DNA from: Clostridia bacterium
Lineage (GTDB): Bacteria > Bacillota > Clostridia > TANB77 > CAG-508
Reading direction: 5' to 3'
NCBI GenBank assembly: GCA_017528375.1
Contig: JAFXOY010000030.1
Span: 1-62,656, forward strand
DNA length: 62,656 nt
The translations under genes and the position numbers were made by a program. The notes under the pieces are model-generated. The model made no database searches. It saw only the letters and a list, made by a program, of their open reading frames with translations, and was not told the origin of the DNA. Shown here piece by piece: positions 18,314-26,500 of the stretch. Numbering within the stretch: position 1 is the stretch's first letter; each line of letters opens with the position of its first letter.

Positions 18314-18874
18314 TTAAATATTCTTATTTCTAATATAATCTCCCTCGAATTCTTCATCCAAGATGTCCATAGATATTTTATCATAATATTTTCCATTAAT
18401 AAAGTGGCAACCACGTCTTCTTCCATATTCTTTGAACCCACATTTTTGATAACATTTGTATGCTCTAGCATTTGCTGAGACTAAATCTAGATTGATGTTT
18501 TTTAGATTTAGATATTTAAAACCATATTCAAGAATAAGTCTTATAGCCTCAGTTCCATATCCTTTGTCTCTGTAATCTTTATCTCCTATGAATATTCCAA
18601 GTGTTCCACATCTGTTTAGATGATCAATTGATTCAATTCCAACTGAACCAACAATTTTATCATTATTTATATCTATAATTGAAAAGGTTGCTTCTGGATT
18701 GTTGTTTTGCTCTAAAAACTCCTTTTCTCCTTGGTTTGTCATTATTTTTCCGCTTCTTCCAATATAATCTGCAACTTGTGGATCATTTAGCCATTCAGCA
18801 AAAATCTCATAATCTTCTGCATTTCTTGGAGATAGATAGATTCTATCTCCCTCTATTCTCTTATAATACTTCAT
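18314..18874 (-). CDS. GNAT-family N-acetyltransferase
   Basis: 186 aa, RimJ/RimL type. YLSPRNAEDYEIFAEWLNDP begins the domain; GTLGIFIGDKDYRDKGYGTEAI is the acetyl-CoA loop (R/Q-x-x-G-x-G/A); NLDLVSANARAYKCYQKCGF is the usual C-terminal motif. It could acetylate a protein N-terminus, an amino acid or a drug. It is 22 bp from the kinase-like gene. Confidence 0.88.
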   Translation of the reverse strand: MKYYKRIEGDRIYLSPRNAEDYEIFAEWLNDPQVADYIGRSGKIMTNQGEKEFLEQNNNPEATFSIIDINNDKIVGSVGIESIDHLNRCGTLGIFIGDKDYRDKGYGTEAIRLILEYGFKYLNLKNINLDLVSANARAYKCYQKCGFKEYGRRRGCHFINGKYYDKISMDILDEEFEGDYIRNKNI

Positions 18875-18895
18875 ATAAATTCCCCCTTTTATTTA

Positions 18896-19459
18896 TTATT
18901 TCAAATTAAACTTTTCTATTACAATATCAGCTACCTCATCTGGTTCTAAATTTGTATTATTTATCTTTATTTGATTTTCAAATAATTTTTCACCTTCATT
19001 TGAATTTAATCTATACTTTTCAATTGATGATAATAATTCATTTTTACTCCATTCTGTATCACGTTTAGACCTTTTTTCTTCTAATCTATGTGGTGTCACA
19101 TTTCTTTTCAAACGAGTATCTAAATCTGCTTCCAATTCCACAAAATAGAATTTACCTCCACTTGATTCAAATAAGTCCTTCAGTTTATTTAAATAATCAA
19201 TGTCCTCTTGCAAATCAAAAGCTACTACAAATGTAAATATCAAATCTACATTGTTTTGAACTGCAATATGAAAAACATCTTCCCTTATTAATCCGTTTAA
19301 ATCTCTCCAAGCTTTCTCATTTGAATCAAATATCTTTTTTGATACTTCTATACTATCATGATTAACTAATAATGAAAAGCCTAATTTTTCTTTTAATTTT
19401 TCAGCAACAGTCATCTTGCCCACTGCTTGTGGACCTGCTACCACTATTAAATTTGACAT
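18896..19459 (-). CDS. P-loop kinase-like ATPase
   Basis: 187 aa nucleoside- or shikimate-kinase-like P-loop protein. Walker A GPQAVGKMT near residue 8 has Met where Ser/Thr-rich contexts are usual; LIFTFVVAFD may be the acceptor-side strand; ATRL-like LDTRLKRNV is the lid arginine region. No exact family is recognised. First gene of a three-gene operon that has its own promoter, a structured leader and a terminator hairpin before the GGGGG-type ribosome site. Confidence 0.75.
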   Translation of the reverse strand: MSNLIVVAGPQAVGKMTVAEKLKEKLGFSLLVNHDSIEVSKKIFDSNEKAWRDLNGLIREDVFHIAVQNNVDLIFTFVVAFDLQEDIDYLNKLKDLFESSGGKFYFVELEADLDTRLKRNVTPHRLEEKRSKRDTEWSKNELLSSIEKYRLNSNEGEKLFENQIKINNTNLEPDEVADIVIEKFNLK

Positions 19460-19485
19460 TTCTTAATCCCCCTTTCGCTAAAAAT

Positions 19486-19618
19486 CAAAAAAGCATTGCA
19501 AGAAATCCTCTTAAGACTCCTTTGCAATGCTTTACGTTTGCTTTAAGTGTAAGTAGTTCTTCTTATTAAAACCACCCTTTACCGCTCTGGCTTATGCCAT
19601 AGGTAAACTCTTAATATG
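19486..19618 (-). ncRNA. Unidentified structured leader RNA with attenuator
   Basis: Read on the minus strand, the leader has a stem TTTACC/GGTAAA (19607-19602 with 19583-19578) enclosing GGC-ATAA-GCC, then GGGTGGTTTTAATAAG, a weaker GTGGTT/AACTAC stem, an A-rich AAAGCAAACG and a terminator (stem 19493-19501 with 19522-19530, then six T). It does not match any riboswitch class I can recall. GGGTGG recalls a T-box, but ACCRCG is missing. Probable cis-regulator of the kinase/GNAT/NUDIX operon. Confidence 0.5.
19493..19530 (-). terminator. Attenuator terminator of the leader
   Basis: A 9-bp perfect stem GCATTGCAA/TTGCAATGC with an imperfectly paired 20-nt top, followed by a run of T on the minus strand, 27 bp before the kinase-like gene. 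Confidence 0.75.
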
Positions 19619-19623
19619 ATATT

Positions 19624-19652
19624 ATGGTAACATATATTTTTTTATTTGTCAA
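19624..19652 (-). promoter_or_regulatory. SigA promoter of the leader/kinase operon
   Basis: TTGACA (19652-19647), 17 bp, TACCAT (19629-19624). It gives the operon an independent transcript with a leader of about 155 nt. Confidence 0.65.
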
Positions 19653-19674
19653 ATTTTGCTTTTATTTTGTTGAT

Positions 19675-19725
19675 GTGTCCCTCGCTGTGCAATTTGCACA
19701 GCGGGGACGCGTCCCCAATTGTGCA
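19675..19725 (-). repeat. GGGACGCGTCCCC palindromic repeat after valS
   Basis: GCTGTGCAA/TTGCACAGC (19684-19702) forms a hairpin, extended by GTCCC/GGGAC, next to the self-complementary GGGGACGCGTCCCC (19703-19716). TGTGCA ends immediately before the valS stop codon. One of four near-identical copies (also 23512, 43844 and 61805). Confidence 0.9.
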
Positions 19726-22365
19726 TTACATATTTTTCAATCTTTCCTCAGTATTTTTAAGCATTTCTTCATATTTAGCTAATTTTTCTTTTTCTTCATT
19801 TATCTTAGCTTCTGGAGCTTTGCTTACAAATCCTGGATTAGATAACATCTTTTTAGCTCTTTCAACTTCTGCTTCTAATTTTGTTTTTTCGTTTTGAAGT
19901 CTTTCTTTTTCAGCTGCTATATCAACTAAATCTTCAAATGGAATATATAATTCTAATTCTGGTTGCATTATTGAAATTGCATTTGATGGTATGTTGTCTT
20001 TATTAGCTTGAACAATTATCTCATCACCAAAAGCTAACTTTTGTAAGAATAATGCACTTTGATTTATTAAGTCATTGTATTTTTCTGTTACAAATATTAA
20101 TTTAGCTTTTTTAGCTGGGTGAACATTCATGTTGTTTCTTATGTTTCTTACTTCACCAATAATTGATTTTAACATTTCAATTTCATTTTCTTCAACTTCA
20201 AAGTTAAAATCATCTCTGAATTTAGGCCATGCTGAAGTCATTATTGTTTCATCATTATTGTATAGTTTTGTGTAAATTTCTTCAGTTACAAATGGCATGA
20301 TTGGATGTAACATTTTTAAGCTGTATTCTAAAACTGTGTTTAATGTAAATTGTGCTTCTTTTCTAGTTGCGCTATTTTCATCATATAAACGTGGTTTTAC
20401 AATTTCGATGTACCAATCACAGAATTCATTCCAGATAAAGTCATAGATTTTTTGTGCTGCTACTCCTAAGTCATAGTTATCAATATTTGTAGCCATTTCC
20501 CCAGCTAATCTGTTTGCTTTTGATAAGATCCATTTATCTTCTTTGCATAATTTTGATAAATCATAGTTTTCATCATAATCTTCTAAATTCATTAATACGA
20601 ATTTTGATGCATTCCATAATTTGTTAGCAAAGTTTGCTCCTTGCTCAACTTTTGCTGGAATGTATCTAATATCATTTCCAAATGATATTCCTAATATTAA
20701 TGAGAATCTTAATGCATCTGCACCATATTCTGCTATAACATCTAATGGATCAACACCATTACCAAGTGTTTTACTCATTTTTCTACCTTGGTCATCTCTA
20801 ACCATTCCATGGATTATGATGTCTGAGAATGGCTTTTTACCTAGATATTCTAATCCAGAAAAAATCATTCTTGAAATCCATAGTGAAATAATTTCATATC
20901 CTGTAACTATTGTATTTGTTGGATAGAATGTTTTTAAATCCTCTGTTTCTTCTGGCCAACCTAATGTTGAGAATGGCCATAATGCTGAACTGAACCATGT
21001 ATCTAATGTATCTGGATCTGCTGTAAATTCTGTGCAACCACATTCATCACATACTTCTGGTATTGTTCTTGAAACGTGTATTTTTCCACAGTTATTACAA
21101 TAATATGCTGGAATTCTGTGTCCCCAGTATAATTGTCTTGAAATACACCAGTCTTGTAAGTTTTCCATCCAATTGAAATATGTTTTATCATATTTGTTTG
21201 GAATAAATCTTATATCTCCGCTTCTAACAGCTTCAATAGCAGGCTTAGCTAATTCACCCATTTTTACAAACCATTGATCAGATATTGTTGGCTCAATTGT
21301 TGTTTTACATCTTTCACATTTTGCAACATTGTGTGTGTAATCTTCAATTTTAACCATATATCCTTGGTCTTCTAGCATTTTTACAATGATTGTTCTTGCG
21401 TCATATGCATTCATTCCAGCAACTTCTGGAATTAAATCATTCATTATTAAACTACTATCAAATACTTCAACAAATTCAAGATTATTTTTTAATCCTGCTT
21501 GATAATCATTTGGATCATGACATGGTGTTAATTTTACACAACCTGTTCCAAATTCCATATCAACAAATGGATCTGCAATAATTGGAATTTCTTTATTCAT
21601 TAATGGCAATATACATGTTTTTCCAATTAAATGTTTAAATCTCTCATCTTTTGGATTAACTGCAACGCCTGTATCACCAAGCATTGTTTCTGGTCTTGTT
21701 GTAGCAACTACTAAGTAATCTGTAGTTCCTGGTTCTGCATCTTTAATTGGATACTTAATATGCCAAATGTGTGATGCTTCTTCTTTGTATTCAACCTCTG
21801 CGTCTGATATTGAAGTTTTACAATTTGGACACCAGTTAATCATTCTTTTTCCTTTATAGATATATCCTTTTTCATATAATCTGAAAAATACTTCTTCTAC
21901 TGCATTTGATAAACCTTCATCCATTGTAAAACGGCTTCTTGACCAGTCACAAGAACATCCCATTTTACGTTGTTGTTTTTGAATTGTTCCACCATATTCA
22001 TGTGTCCATTCCCAAGCTTTTTCTAAGAATTGTTCTCTTGTTAAATCAGATTTTTTAATACCTTTTTCTCTTAGGCTTTGAACAACTTTCATTTCTGTTG
22101 AAATTGCAGCATGGTCAGTACCTGGTAGCCATAATGTATTAAAACCTTGCATTCTTTTATATCTAATTAAAAAATCTTGAATTGATGCATCTAATGCATG
22201 TCCCATGTGTAATTTTCCCGTTACATTTGGAGGTGGCATCATAATACAGTAGCTTTCTGCATTTTTATCCATACTTGGTTTAAAATAGCCATTTTCCTCC
22301 CATTTTTCGTATAATTTGTCTTCGAATTCTTTTGGATTGTACTTGTCATTAAGTTTGTGTTCCAT
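19726..22365 (-). CDS. valS: Valyl-tRNA synthetase
   Basis: Charges tRNA-Val and edits mischarged threonine. 879 aa class I enzyme: HIGH-type motif PPPNVTGKLHMGHALD (about 48-63), the CP1 editing domain with TTRPETMLGDTGVAVNP, GRKMSKTLGNGVDP (KMSKS), anticodon domain and a C-terminal coiled coil (about 815-879). Zinc-type Cys pairs at CPNC and CDEC. It lies 18 bp after a lipoprotein gene, both behind a valine T-box. Confidence 0.98.
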   Translation of the reverse strand: MEHKLNDKYNPKEFEDKLYEKWEENGYFKPSMDKNAESYCIMMPPPNVTGKLHMGHALDASIQDFLIRYKRMQGFNTLWLPGTDHAAISTEMKVVQSLREKGIKKSDLTREQFLEKAWEWTHEYGGTIQKQQRKMGCSCDWSRSRFTMDEGLSNAVEEVFFRLYEKGYIYKGKRMINWCPNCKTSISDAEVEYKEEASHIWHIKYPIKDAEPGTTDYLVVATTRPETMLGDTGVAVNPKDERFKHLIGKTCILPLMNKEIPIIADPFVDMEFGTGCVKLTPCHDPNDYQAGLKNNLEFVEVFDSSLIMNDLIPEVAGMNAYDARTIIVKMLEDQGYMVKIEDYTHNVAKCERCKTTIEPTISDQWFVKMGELAKPAIEAVRSGDIRFIPNKYDKTYFNWMENLQDWCISRQLYWGHRIPAYYCNNCGKIHVSRTIPEVCDECGCTEFTADPDTLDTWFSSALWPFSTLGWPEETEDLKTFYPTNTIVTGYEIISLWISRMIFSGLEYLGKKPFSDIIIHGMVRDDQGRKMSKTLGNGVDPLDVIAEYGADALRFSLILGISFGNDIRYIPAKVEQGANFANKLWNASKFVLMNLEDYDENYDLSKLCKEDKWILSKANRLAGEMATNIDNYDLGVAAQKIYDFIWNEFCDWYIEIVKPRLYDENSATRKEAQFTLNTVLEYSLKMLHPIMPFVTEEIYTKLYNNDETIMTSAWPKFRDDFNFEVEENEIEMLKSIIGEVRNIRNNMNVHPAKKAKLIFVTEKYNDLINQSALFLQKLAFGDEIIVQANKDNIPSNAISIMQPELELYIPFEDLVDIAAEKERLQNEKTKLEAEVERAKKMLSNPGFVSKAPEAKINEEKEKLAKYEEMLKNTEERLKNM

Positions 22366-22383
22366 TTTTATTCCCCCTTTTTA

Positions 22384-22926
22384 TTAATCATTCCATTCAA
22401 ATGAATTAACCATTTTTAATGCTACTTCATCGACTTTAGCTTCATCATCTTTATTAAATACAGTTTCATAGATGAAGATGTATTTATTATCTCCAACAAT
22501 ATAATATTGTTTAAAAATTGAGTCTTTATCTTTGATTACAAATGTATATAATATTTCTCCCTTTTCTGTGTTTGAACCAGATGCATTTATAACAGCATCT
22601 TTTGAAACTTGCCTTGCTAATTGTGCATATATTGCATCTTTAAATTGCATATGTTCTTCTTTTTTATATCTATTCTTTCCTTCATTAATTGATATATTAT
22701 TAGGTCTTTCTTCGTTATCTTCTCCCTCTTTTACATAGAAATATTTTCCATTACTTGAGTGAGTTTTACTCTCTTCCCATCCACTGCTAACAGTATATGA
22801 ACCAAAATCCTTTTTATAAACAACATCTCCATTATCTTTTTTAGTTTTCAAACTGCATCCAGAAAGGCAGACTATTACTACCTGCGTTAAAATAACAAAT
22901 ATTAATAATTTACATATTTTTTTCAT
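22384..22926 (-). CDS. Putative lipoprotein of unknown function
   Basis: 180 aa. Lipoprotein signal: a hydrophobic core and lipobox LSGC with the cysteine at residue 24. The mature part has SYTVSSGWEESKTHSSNGKYF and ends in a repeated pattern of short strands, suggesting a compact beta domain similar to PsbP-like surface lipoproteins. I cannot name the family. It is the first gene behind the valine T-box, so its level should follow tRNA-Val charging. Confidence 0.75.
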   Translation of the reverse strand: MKKICKLLIFVILTQVVIVCLSGCSLKTKKDNGDVVYKKDFGSYTVSSGWEESKTHSSNGKYFYVKEGEDNEERPNNISINEGKNRYKKEEHMQFKDAIYAQLARQVSKDAVINASGSNTEKGEILYTFVIKDKDSIFKQYYIVGDNKYIFIYETVFNKDDEAKVDEVALKMVNSFEWND

Positions 22927-22969
22927 AAAATTCCTCCTTAAAATTAACTATTCTTCGAATAATTTCCCA

Positions 22970-23205
22970 TACAAAAAAGCCCGTCCTATATAAGGACGAG
23001 CTATAAATTCGTGGTACCACCTTAATTAATATGAATTTTTAATTTCATATTATCTCTAATGCTTTTAACGCTGCAACACGGATATTCTTACTAATACTTT
23101 CAGAATATCAACTCCAAAGCTACCTTCAGTATAACTTATTATAAGAAGCTCACAGCTAACAACTTCTATTCTCTTGATAACTTATTATACTTACTCCTCT
23201 TTTTC
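22970..23205 (-). promoter_or_regulatory. Valine T-box leader
   Basis: The T-box sequence AGGTGGTACCACG (23022-23010, minus strand) is followed by a terminator stem (22978-22987 with 22993-23002) and a T tract. Upstream lies a stem I region with a GAAGGTAGC segment; GTA (23123-23121) is the likely valine specifier. Uncharged tRNA-Val would favour the antiterminator and expression of the lipoprotein gene and valS. Confidence 0.9.
22978..23002 (-). terminator. T-box terminator
   Basis: GC-rich stem of about 10 bp with one G-U pair, followed on the minus strand by six T. Mutually exclusive with the T-box antiterminator. Confidence 0.85.
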
Positions 23206-23228
23206 CTTGTTTTTATTATATAGTTTAT

Positions 23229-23257
23229 ATATTAACATAATTTTTGCATAATTTCAA
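23229..23257 (-). promoter_or_regulatory. SigA promoter of the T-box transcript
   Basis: TTGAAA (23257-23252), 17 bp, TAATAT (23234-23229), about 25 bp before the presumed start of the T-box stem I. Confidence 0.55.
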
Positions 23258-23280
23258 TAGATTAACCAATATTTTTGACA

Positions 23281-23469
23281 CTATTTTGCAAATATAAATA
23301 TTGCACATCCAATTACAGCTATTATAAAACCTACTATTTTTAAGTTTCTTGTGGCTGTATTAGTATCACTTGTACTGAAAAACTTTTGTGTCAATTTTCT
23401 AGCATCATATACACATACTATACCTATTGCTATTATAATTATTCCTATCATTTTAAAGACAATTTCCAT
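23281..23469 (-). CDS. Small two-helix membrane protein
   Basis: 62 aa: transmembrane helix 1 (about 5-20, MIGIIIIAIGIVCVYDAR), a polar loop with Asp/Thr/Asn, and helix 2 (about 43-60) ending in FAK. No family recognised. The frame is open further upstream into the neighbouring repeat, but AAAGGA 9 nt before the ATG at 23469 marks the start. It lies between the T-box promoter and the aldose-epimerase-like gene. Confidence 0.65.
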   Translation of the reverse strand: MEIVFKMIGIIIIAIGIVCVYDARKLTQKFFSTSDTNTATRNLKIVGFIIAVIGCAIFIFAK

Positions 23470-23511
23470 TTTCAAACATCCTTTTATAATTTTTATTAAT
23501 GCTAGTTGATC

Positions 23512-23561
23512 TGTCCCTAGTTGTGCATTTTGCACAGTCGGGACACGTCCCCAATTGTGCA
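23512..23561 (-). repeat. GGGACGCGTCCCC-family repeat after the aldose-epimerase-like gene
   Basis: Same build as the copy at 19675: TGTGCATTTTGCACA hairpin, then GGGACACGTCCCC and AATTGTGCA ending directly on the stop codon of the epimerase-like gene. One base of the central palindrome differs (ACACG for ACGCG). Confidence 0.88.
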
Positions 23562-24434
23562 TTATTCAAAAAATTCTACTGTGTATTTACAATCAAATTC
23601 TTCATTTGGTCTTAATAAAACAATTGATGTTTTTTCTGTGAATATTCCACTGCTTTTTATTGAGTCTGACATTCCGTGCCATGGTTCAATACAAATAAAT
23701 GGTGCTCCTGGTTTTGACCAAATTGCTAAATATGGAAATTCTGAAAAATCCATTCTTAGTATACGTTTTCCTGTTGATTTTCTCATTAATGAAACTTTTG
23801 ATGAAGTCATTCCTTTCATTATTATTGCATCATTATTGAATGAATCCTTGTTTAATGGAAGTATTCTTTTATCTATCATTTTATTTTGTGCATAATCTGT
23901 TCCAATTAAACCGTCTACTAAATACAAGAAATGTATTTTGTCTTCATCTTCTTCAAATTCTAAATAATAATCTCCATTTTTTAATGCTTCATAATCTATT
24001 TTAAATGCAGGATGTCCACCTATACAAAATGGCATGTTTGTTTTTCCTGTATTTATAACCTTATAAATAGTTGTTAACTTATTTTCATCTAATCTATATG
24101 TAGTATATAGTTCAAAATCAAAAGGATATCTTGTCAAAGTATTTTTATTGCTTTTTAAAACATATGAATGAAAGTTATCTAGTTTTGTTACTGGCTCAAA
24201 TTCTAAATCTCGAGCAAAACCATGTTGAAACATTTCATATGTTCGTGCATTTATTATAGTTTGATTTCTCTTTAGTTTACCTACTATTGGGAATAATACT
24301 GGTGAATGTCTTTTCCAATAAACTTTTCCATTTTCATCTAAACAGTCTTCCCCTTGGTGGATTCTTTCTTCTCCATTTAATTTAAAACTTAGAAGTTCAC
24401 CACCGTACTTAGAAGTTAAAATTTGAGTATGCAT
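23562..24434 (-). CDS. Aldose 1-epimerase family protein (LacX-like)
   Basis: 290 aa beta-sandwich enzyme related to galactose mutarotase. WKRHSPVLFPIVGKLK, MFQHGFARDLEFE and CIGGHPAFKID carry the conserved His and substrate-site residues of the YeaD/LacX branch; FICIEPWHGMSD completes the pocket. The sugar cannot be told, as no sugar operon is attached. It has its own promoter overlapping the end of the kinase gene upstream. Confidence 0.88.
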   Translation of the reverse strand: MHTQILTSKYGGELLSFKLNGEERIHQGEDCLDENGKVYWKRHSPVLFPIVGKLKRNQTIINARTYEMFQHGFARDLEFEPVTKLDNFHSYVLKSNKNTLTRYPFDFELYTTYRLDENKLTTIYKVINTGKTNMPFCIGGHPAFKIDYEALKNGDYYLEFEEDEDKIHFLYLVDGLIGTDYAQNKMIDKRILPLNKDSFNNDAIIMKGMTSSKVSLMRKSTGKRILRMDFSEFPYLAIWSKPGAPFICIEPWHGMSDSIKSSGIFTEKTSIVLLRPNEEFDCKYTVEFFE

Positions 24435-24468
24435 AAACGTGATCTCCTTTTTTTATTTTTTCACTATT

Positions 24469-24497
24469 ATAATATGTTTTTTTTGCTAAAAAGTCAA
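24469..24497 (-). promoter_or_regulatory. SigA promoter of the aldose-epimerase-like gene
   Basis: TTGACT (24497-24492), 17 bp, TATTAT (24474-24469). The -35 lies over the last codons of the histidine kinase gene. Confidence 0.65.
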
Positions 24498-25663
24498 GTG
24501 TTTTCAGGAAATTCCATGTCCAACTCAAAGAAGAATTCTATACCATTAGGTTTATTAATTGCACCATAATCATTTTTATAATTATTCATTATAGCCTTTA
24601 CAAATGCTAAACCTATTCCTGTTCCACCTTTTTCTCTATTTCGTGATGAATCTATTTTGTAAAATCTACCCCAAATACGTTGTAGTTCATTTTCATTAAT
24701 GTTATCACCTGTATTAAACACACTAACTCTAATCTTTCGTGTTTCATTATTTAAATCAATGTTAACATCAATTTTTCTTTCCCCATCTTTTTCCTTAGAA
24801 TATTTAATTGCATTTGTTAAATAATTAGTAAGAATTTGTTCAATATAAAAAGCATCTGCATTAGCTATAATAGCATTTTCATAATTAAAATATACTTTTA
24901 CATCATTTTCTTCCAACATTACATTACATTTTCTTATTACTTCTTTTGTTAATTCTACAATATCAAAATTTTCATTATTAAATTCACGCTTACCATATTC
25001 AAGCTTCATTAGCTCTAATAATTGTTTTACTAGCCTGTCCATTTTATTTGCTTCATCTAAAATTACATTTGCATAAAATTCTCTTGACTCATCATCTGCA
25101 TTTACATTTTCTACTAATCCCTCTGCATACCCTTGAATTAAGGCAATTGGAGTTTTTAACTCATGTGATACGTCTGATATAAATTGTTTTCTCATTTCGT
25201 CTATTTTTGATTTTCGTTCAATATCTTTCTCTAATTCAGTATTATTAACTGTTAATTGATTTATTGTCTTCTCAAGTTTTTCGGACATTATATTTATACT
25301 TTTTCCAAGATTATTTATTTCATCTTCGGTATCATCAATTTCATACTTTTGTGAAAAGTCTAAATTAGACATTTTTTGAGCAATATGGTCTAGTTCTATT
25401 ATTGGCTCTGTAAACTTTTTAGATATAAAAGATGATAGAATTCCAGAACCTATAATAATTACAAAATCAATTACAATTAAAATATAATTTAAAATTTTTG
25501 TGCTTTCGTGAATATCCCTCGTTGTTAACATCGATACATATATTCTTTCTAAAACAAAATTATTTAGTAACATTAGAATGAAAATAACAAATGCAATTGC
25601 AATACATAATGTAAAAAACAATTTTATTCTTACTGATTTAGCTCTATTCGTTCCTTTTTCCAT
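24494..25663 (-). CDS. Sensor histidine kinase
   Basis: 389 aa: transmembrane helices at about 13-32 and 55-77 with a very short (20-residue) external loop, a HAMP domain (about 78-130), HisKA with FISDVSHELKTPIALIQGYAEGL (His near 169) and HATPase with DNINENELQRIWGRFYK and GGTGIGLAFVK. The tiny sensor loop suggests membrane or intramembrane sensing. It lies 3 bp after its response regulator. The signal is unknown. Confidence 0.93.
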   Translation of the reverse strand: MEKGTNRAKSVRIKLFFTLCIAIAFVIFILMLLNNFVLERIYVSMLTTRDIHESTKILNYILIVIDFVIIIGSGILSSFISKKFTEPIIELDHIAQKMSNLDFSQKYEIDDTEDEINNLGKSINIMSEKLEKTINQLTVNNTELEKDIERKSKIDEMRKQFISDVSHELKTPIALIQGYAEGLVENVNADDESREFYANVILDEANKMDRLVKQLLELMKLEYGKREFNNENFDIVELTKEVIRKCNVMLEENDVKVYFNYENAIIANADAFYIEQILTNYLTNAIKYSKEKDGERKIDVNIDLNNETRKIRVSVFNTGDNINENELQRIWGRFYKIDSSRNREKGGTGIGLAFVKAIMNNYKNDYGAINKPNGIEFFFELDMEFPENT

Positions 25664-25666
25664 ATA

Positions 25667-26344
25667 TTATTTAACCCCGAATTTATATCCAATACCTCTT
25701 ATTGTTTGAATAAATTTTCCTTTCTTTCCTAATTTATGTCTAATTTTCTTTATATGACTATCTATAGTTCTTGAATCTCCATAATAGTCATAATTCCATA
25801 CATTATTTAATATTTTATCTCTTGATAAAGCAACGCCTTTATTATCAATTAAGAATTTCAATAATTCATATTCTCTTAGACTTAATTCGATAGTTTTTGA
25901 ATCAACTTTAACAGTTCTTCCTTCAGAGTCAATTTCAATTCCACCAATTTCATAAGTATTATTAATTTGCTTTGTTGTTCTTTTTAATAAAGCTTCTACC
26001 CTTGCAACTAAAATTTTGGGGCTAAATGGTTTAGATATATATTCATCAACCCCTAGTTCAAACCCAAATAATTCATCTTGTTCTTCTCCCCTTGCTGTTA
26101 GCATTATTATAGGTACATTTGAACTTTGTCTAATTTGTCTTAAAACTGACCAACCATCAAGCTTAGGCATCATAACATCTAATAATATTAAATTAATTTT
26201 GCTTTCATTTTCTTTAAATACCTTTATAGCATCTTCACCATCAACTGCTTCTAAAATTTTGTATTCCTTTTTTTCCAAAAAGTCTTTTATTAACTTTCTC
26301 ATTCTTGATTCATCATCAACTATTAAAACTGTTATATCTGACAT
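25667..26344 (-). CDS. OmpR-family response regulator
   Basis: 225 aa: receiver domain with DDE near the N-terminus, phospho-acceptor Asp in LILLDVMMPKLDGW (about 56) and Lys in YISKPFSP, then a winged-helix output with LSLREYELLKFL and SRTIDSHIKKIRHKLG. Paired with the kinase just downstream. AAAGGAAGG precedes the ATG. Confidence 0.94.
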   Translation of the reverse strand: MSDITVLIVDDESRMRKLIKDFLEKKEYKILEAVDGEDAIKVFKENESKINLILLDVMMPKLDGWSVLRQIRQSSNVPIIMLTARGEEQDELFGFELGVDEYISKPFSPKILVARVEALLKRTTKQINNTYEIGGIEIDSEGRTVKVDSKTIELSLREYELLKFLIDNKGVALSRDKILNNVWNYDYYGDSRTIDSHIKKIRHKLGKKGKFIQTIRGIGYKFGVK

Positions 26345-26500
26345 TCCATATCCTTCCTTTTCTATAGCTTTATTATATATTATAACACTTGTTTATGTCC
26401 ATACTGTGAATAACTATATCAATTTTTTCTTTTAAATTATCTTAAAATATTCCAATTTTTAAATTATTATGGTATTGTAATAATAAAGGAGTTGATTATT

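Noticed and set aside
18292-18471. A longer NUDIX protein starting at 18471
   Set aside because: The extra part overlaps the GNAT gene out of frame and is not NUDIX-like; the ATG at 18291 has a strong ribosome site.
19486-19618. A T-box leader upstream of the kinase-like gene
   Set aside because: GGGTGG is there, but not the ACCRCG part or a clear stem I specifier, so it is listed as an unidentified leader instead.
23470-23562. A longer small membrane protein starting in the repeat at 23562
   Set aside because: The first 31 codons are translated from the repeat; the ATG at 23469 has AAAGGA.
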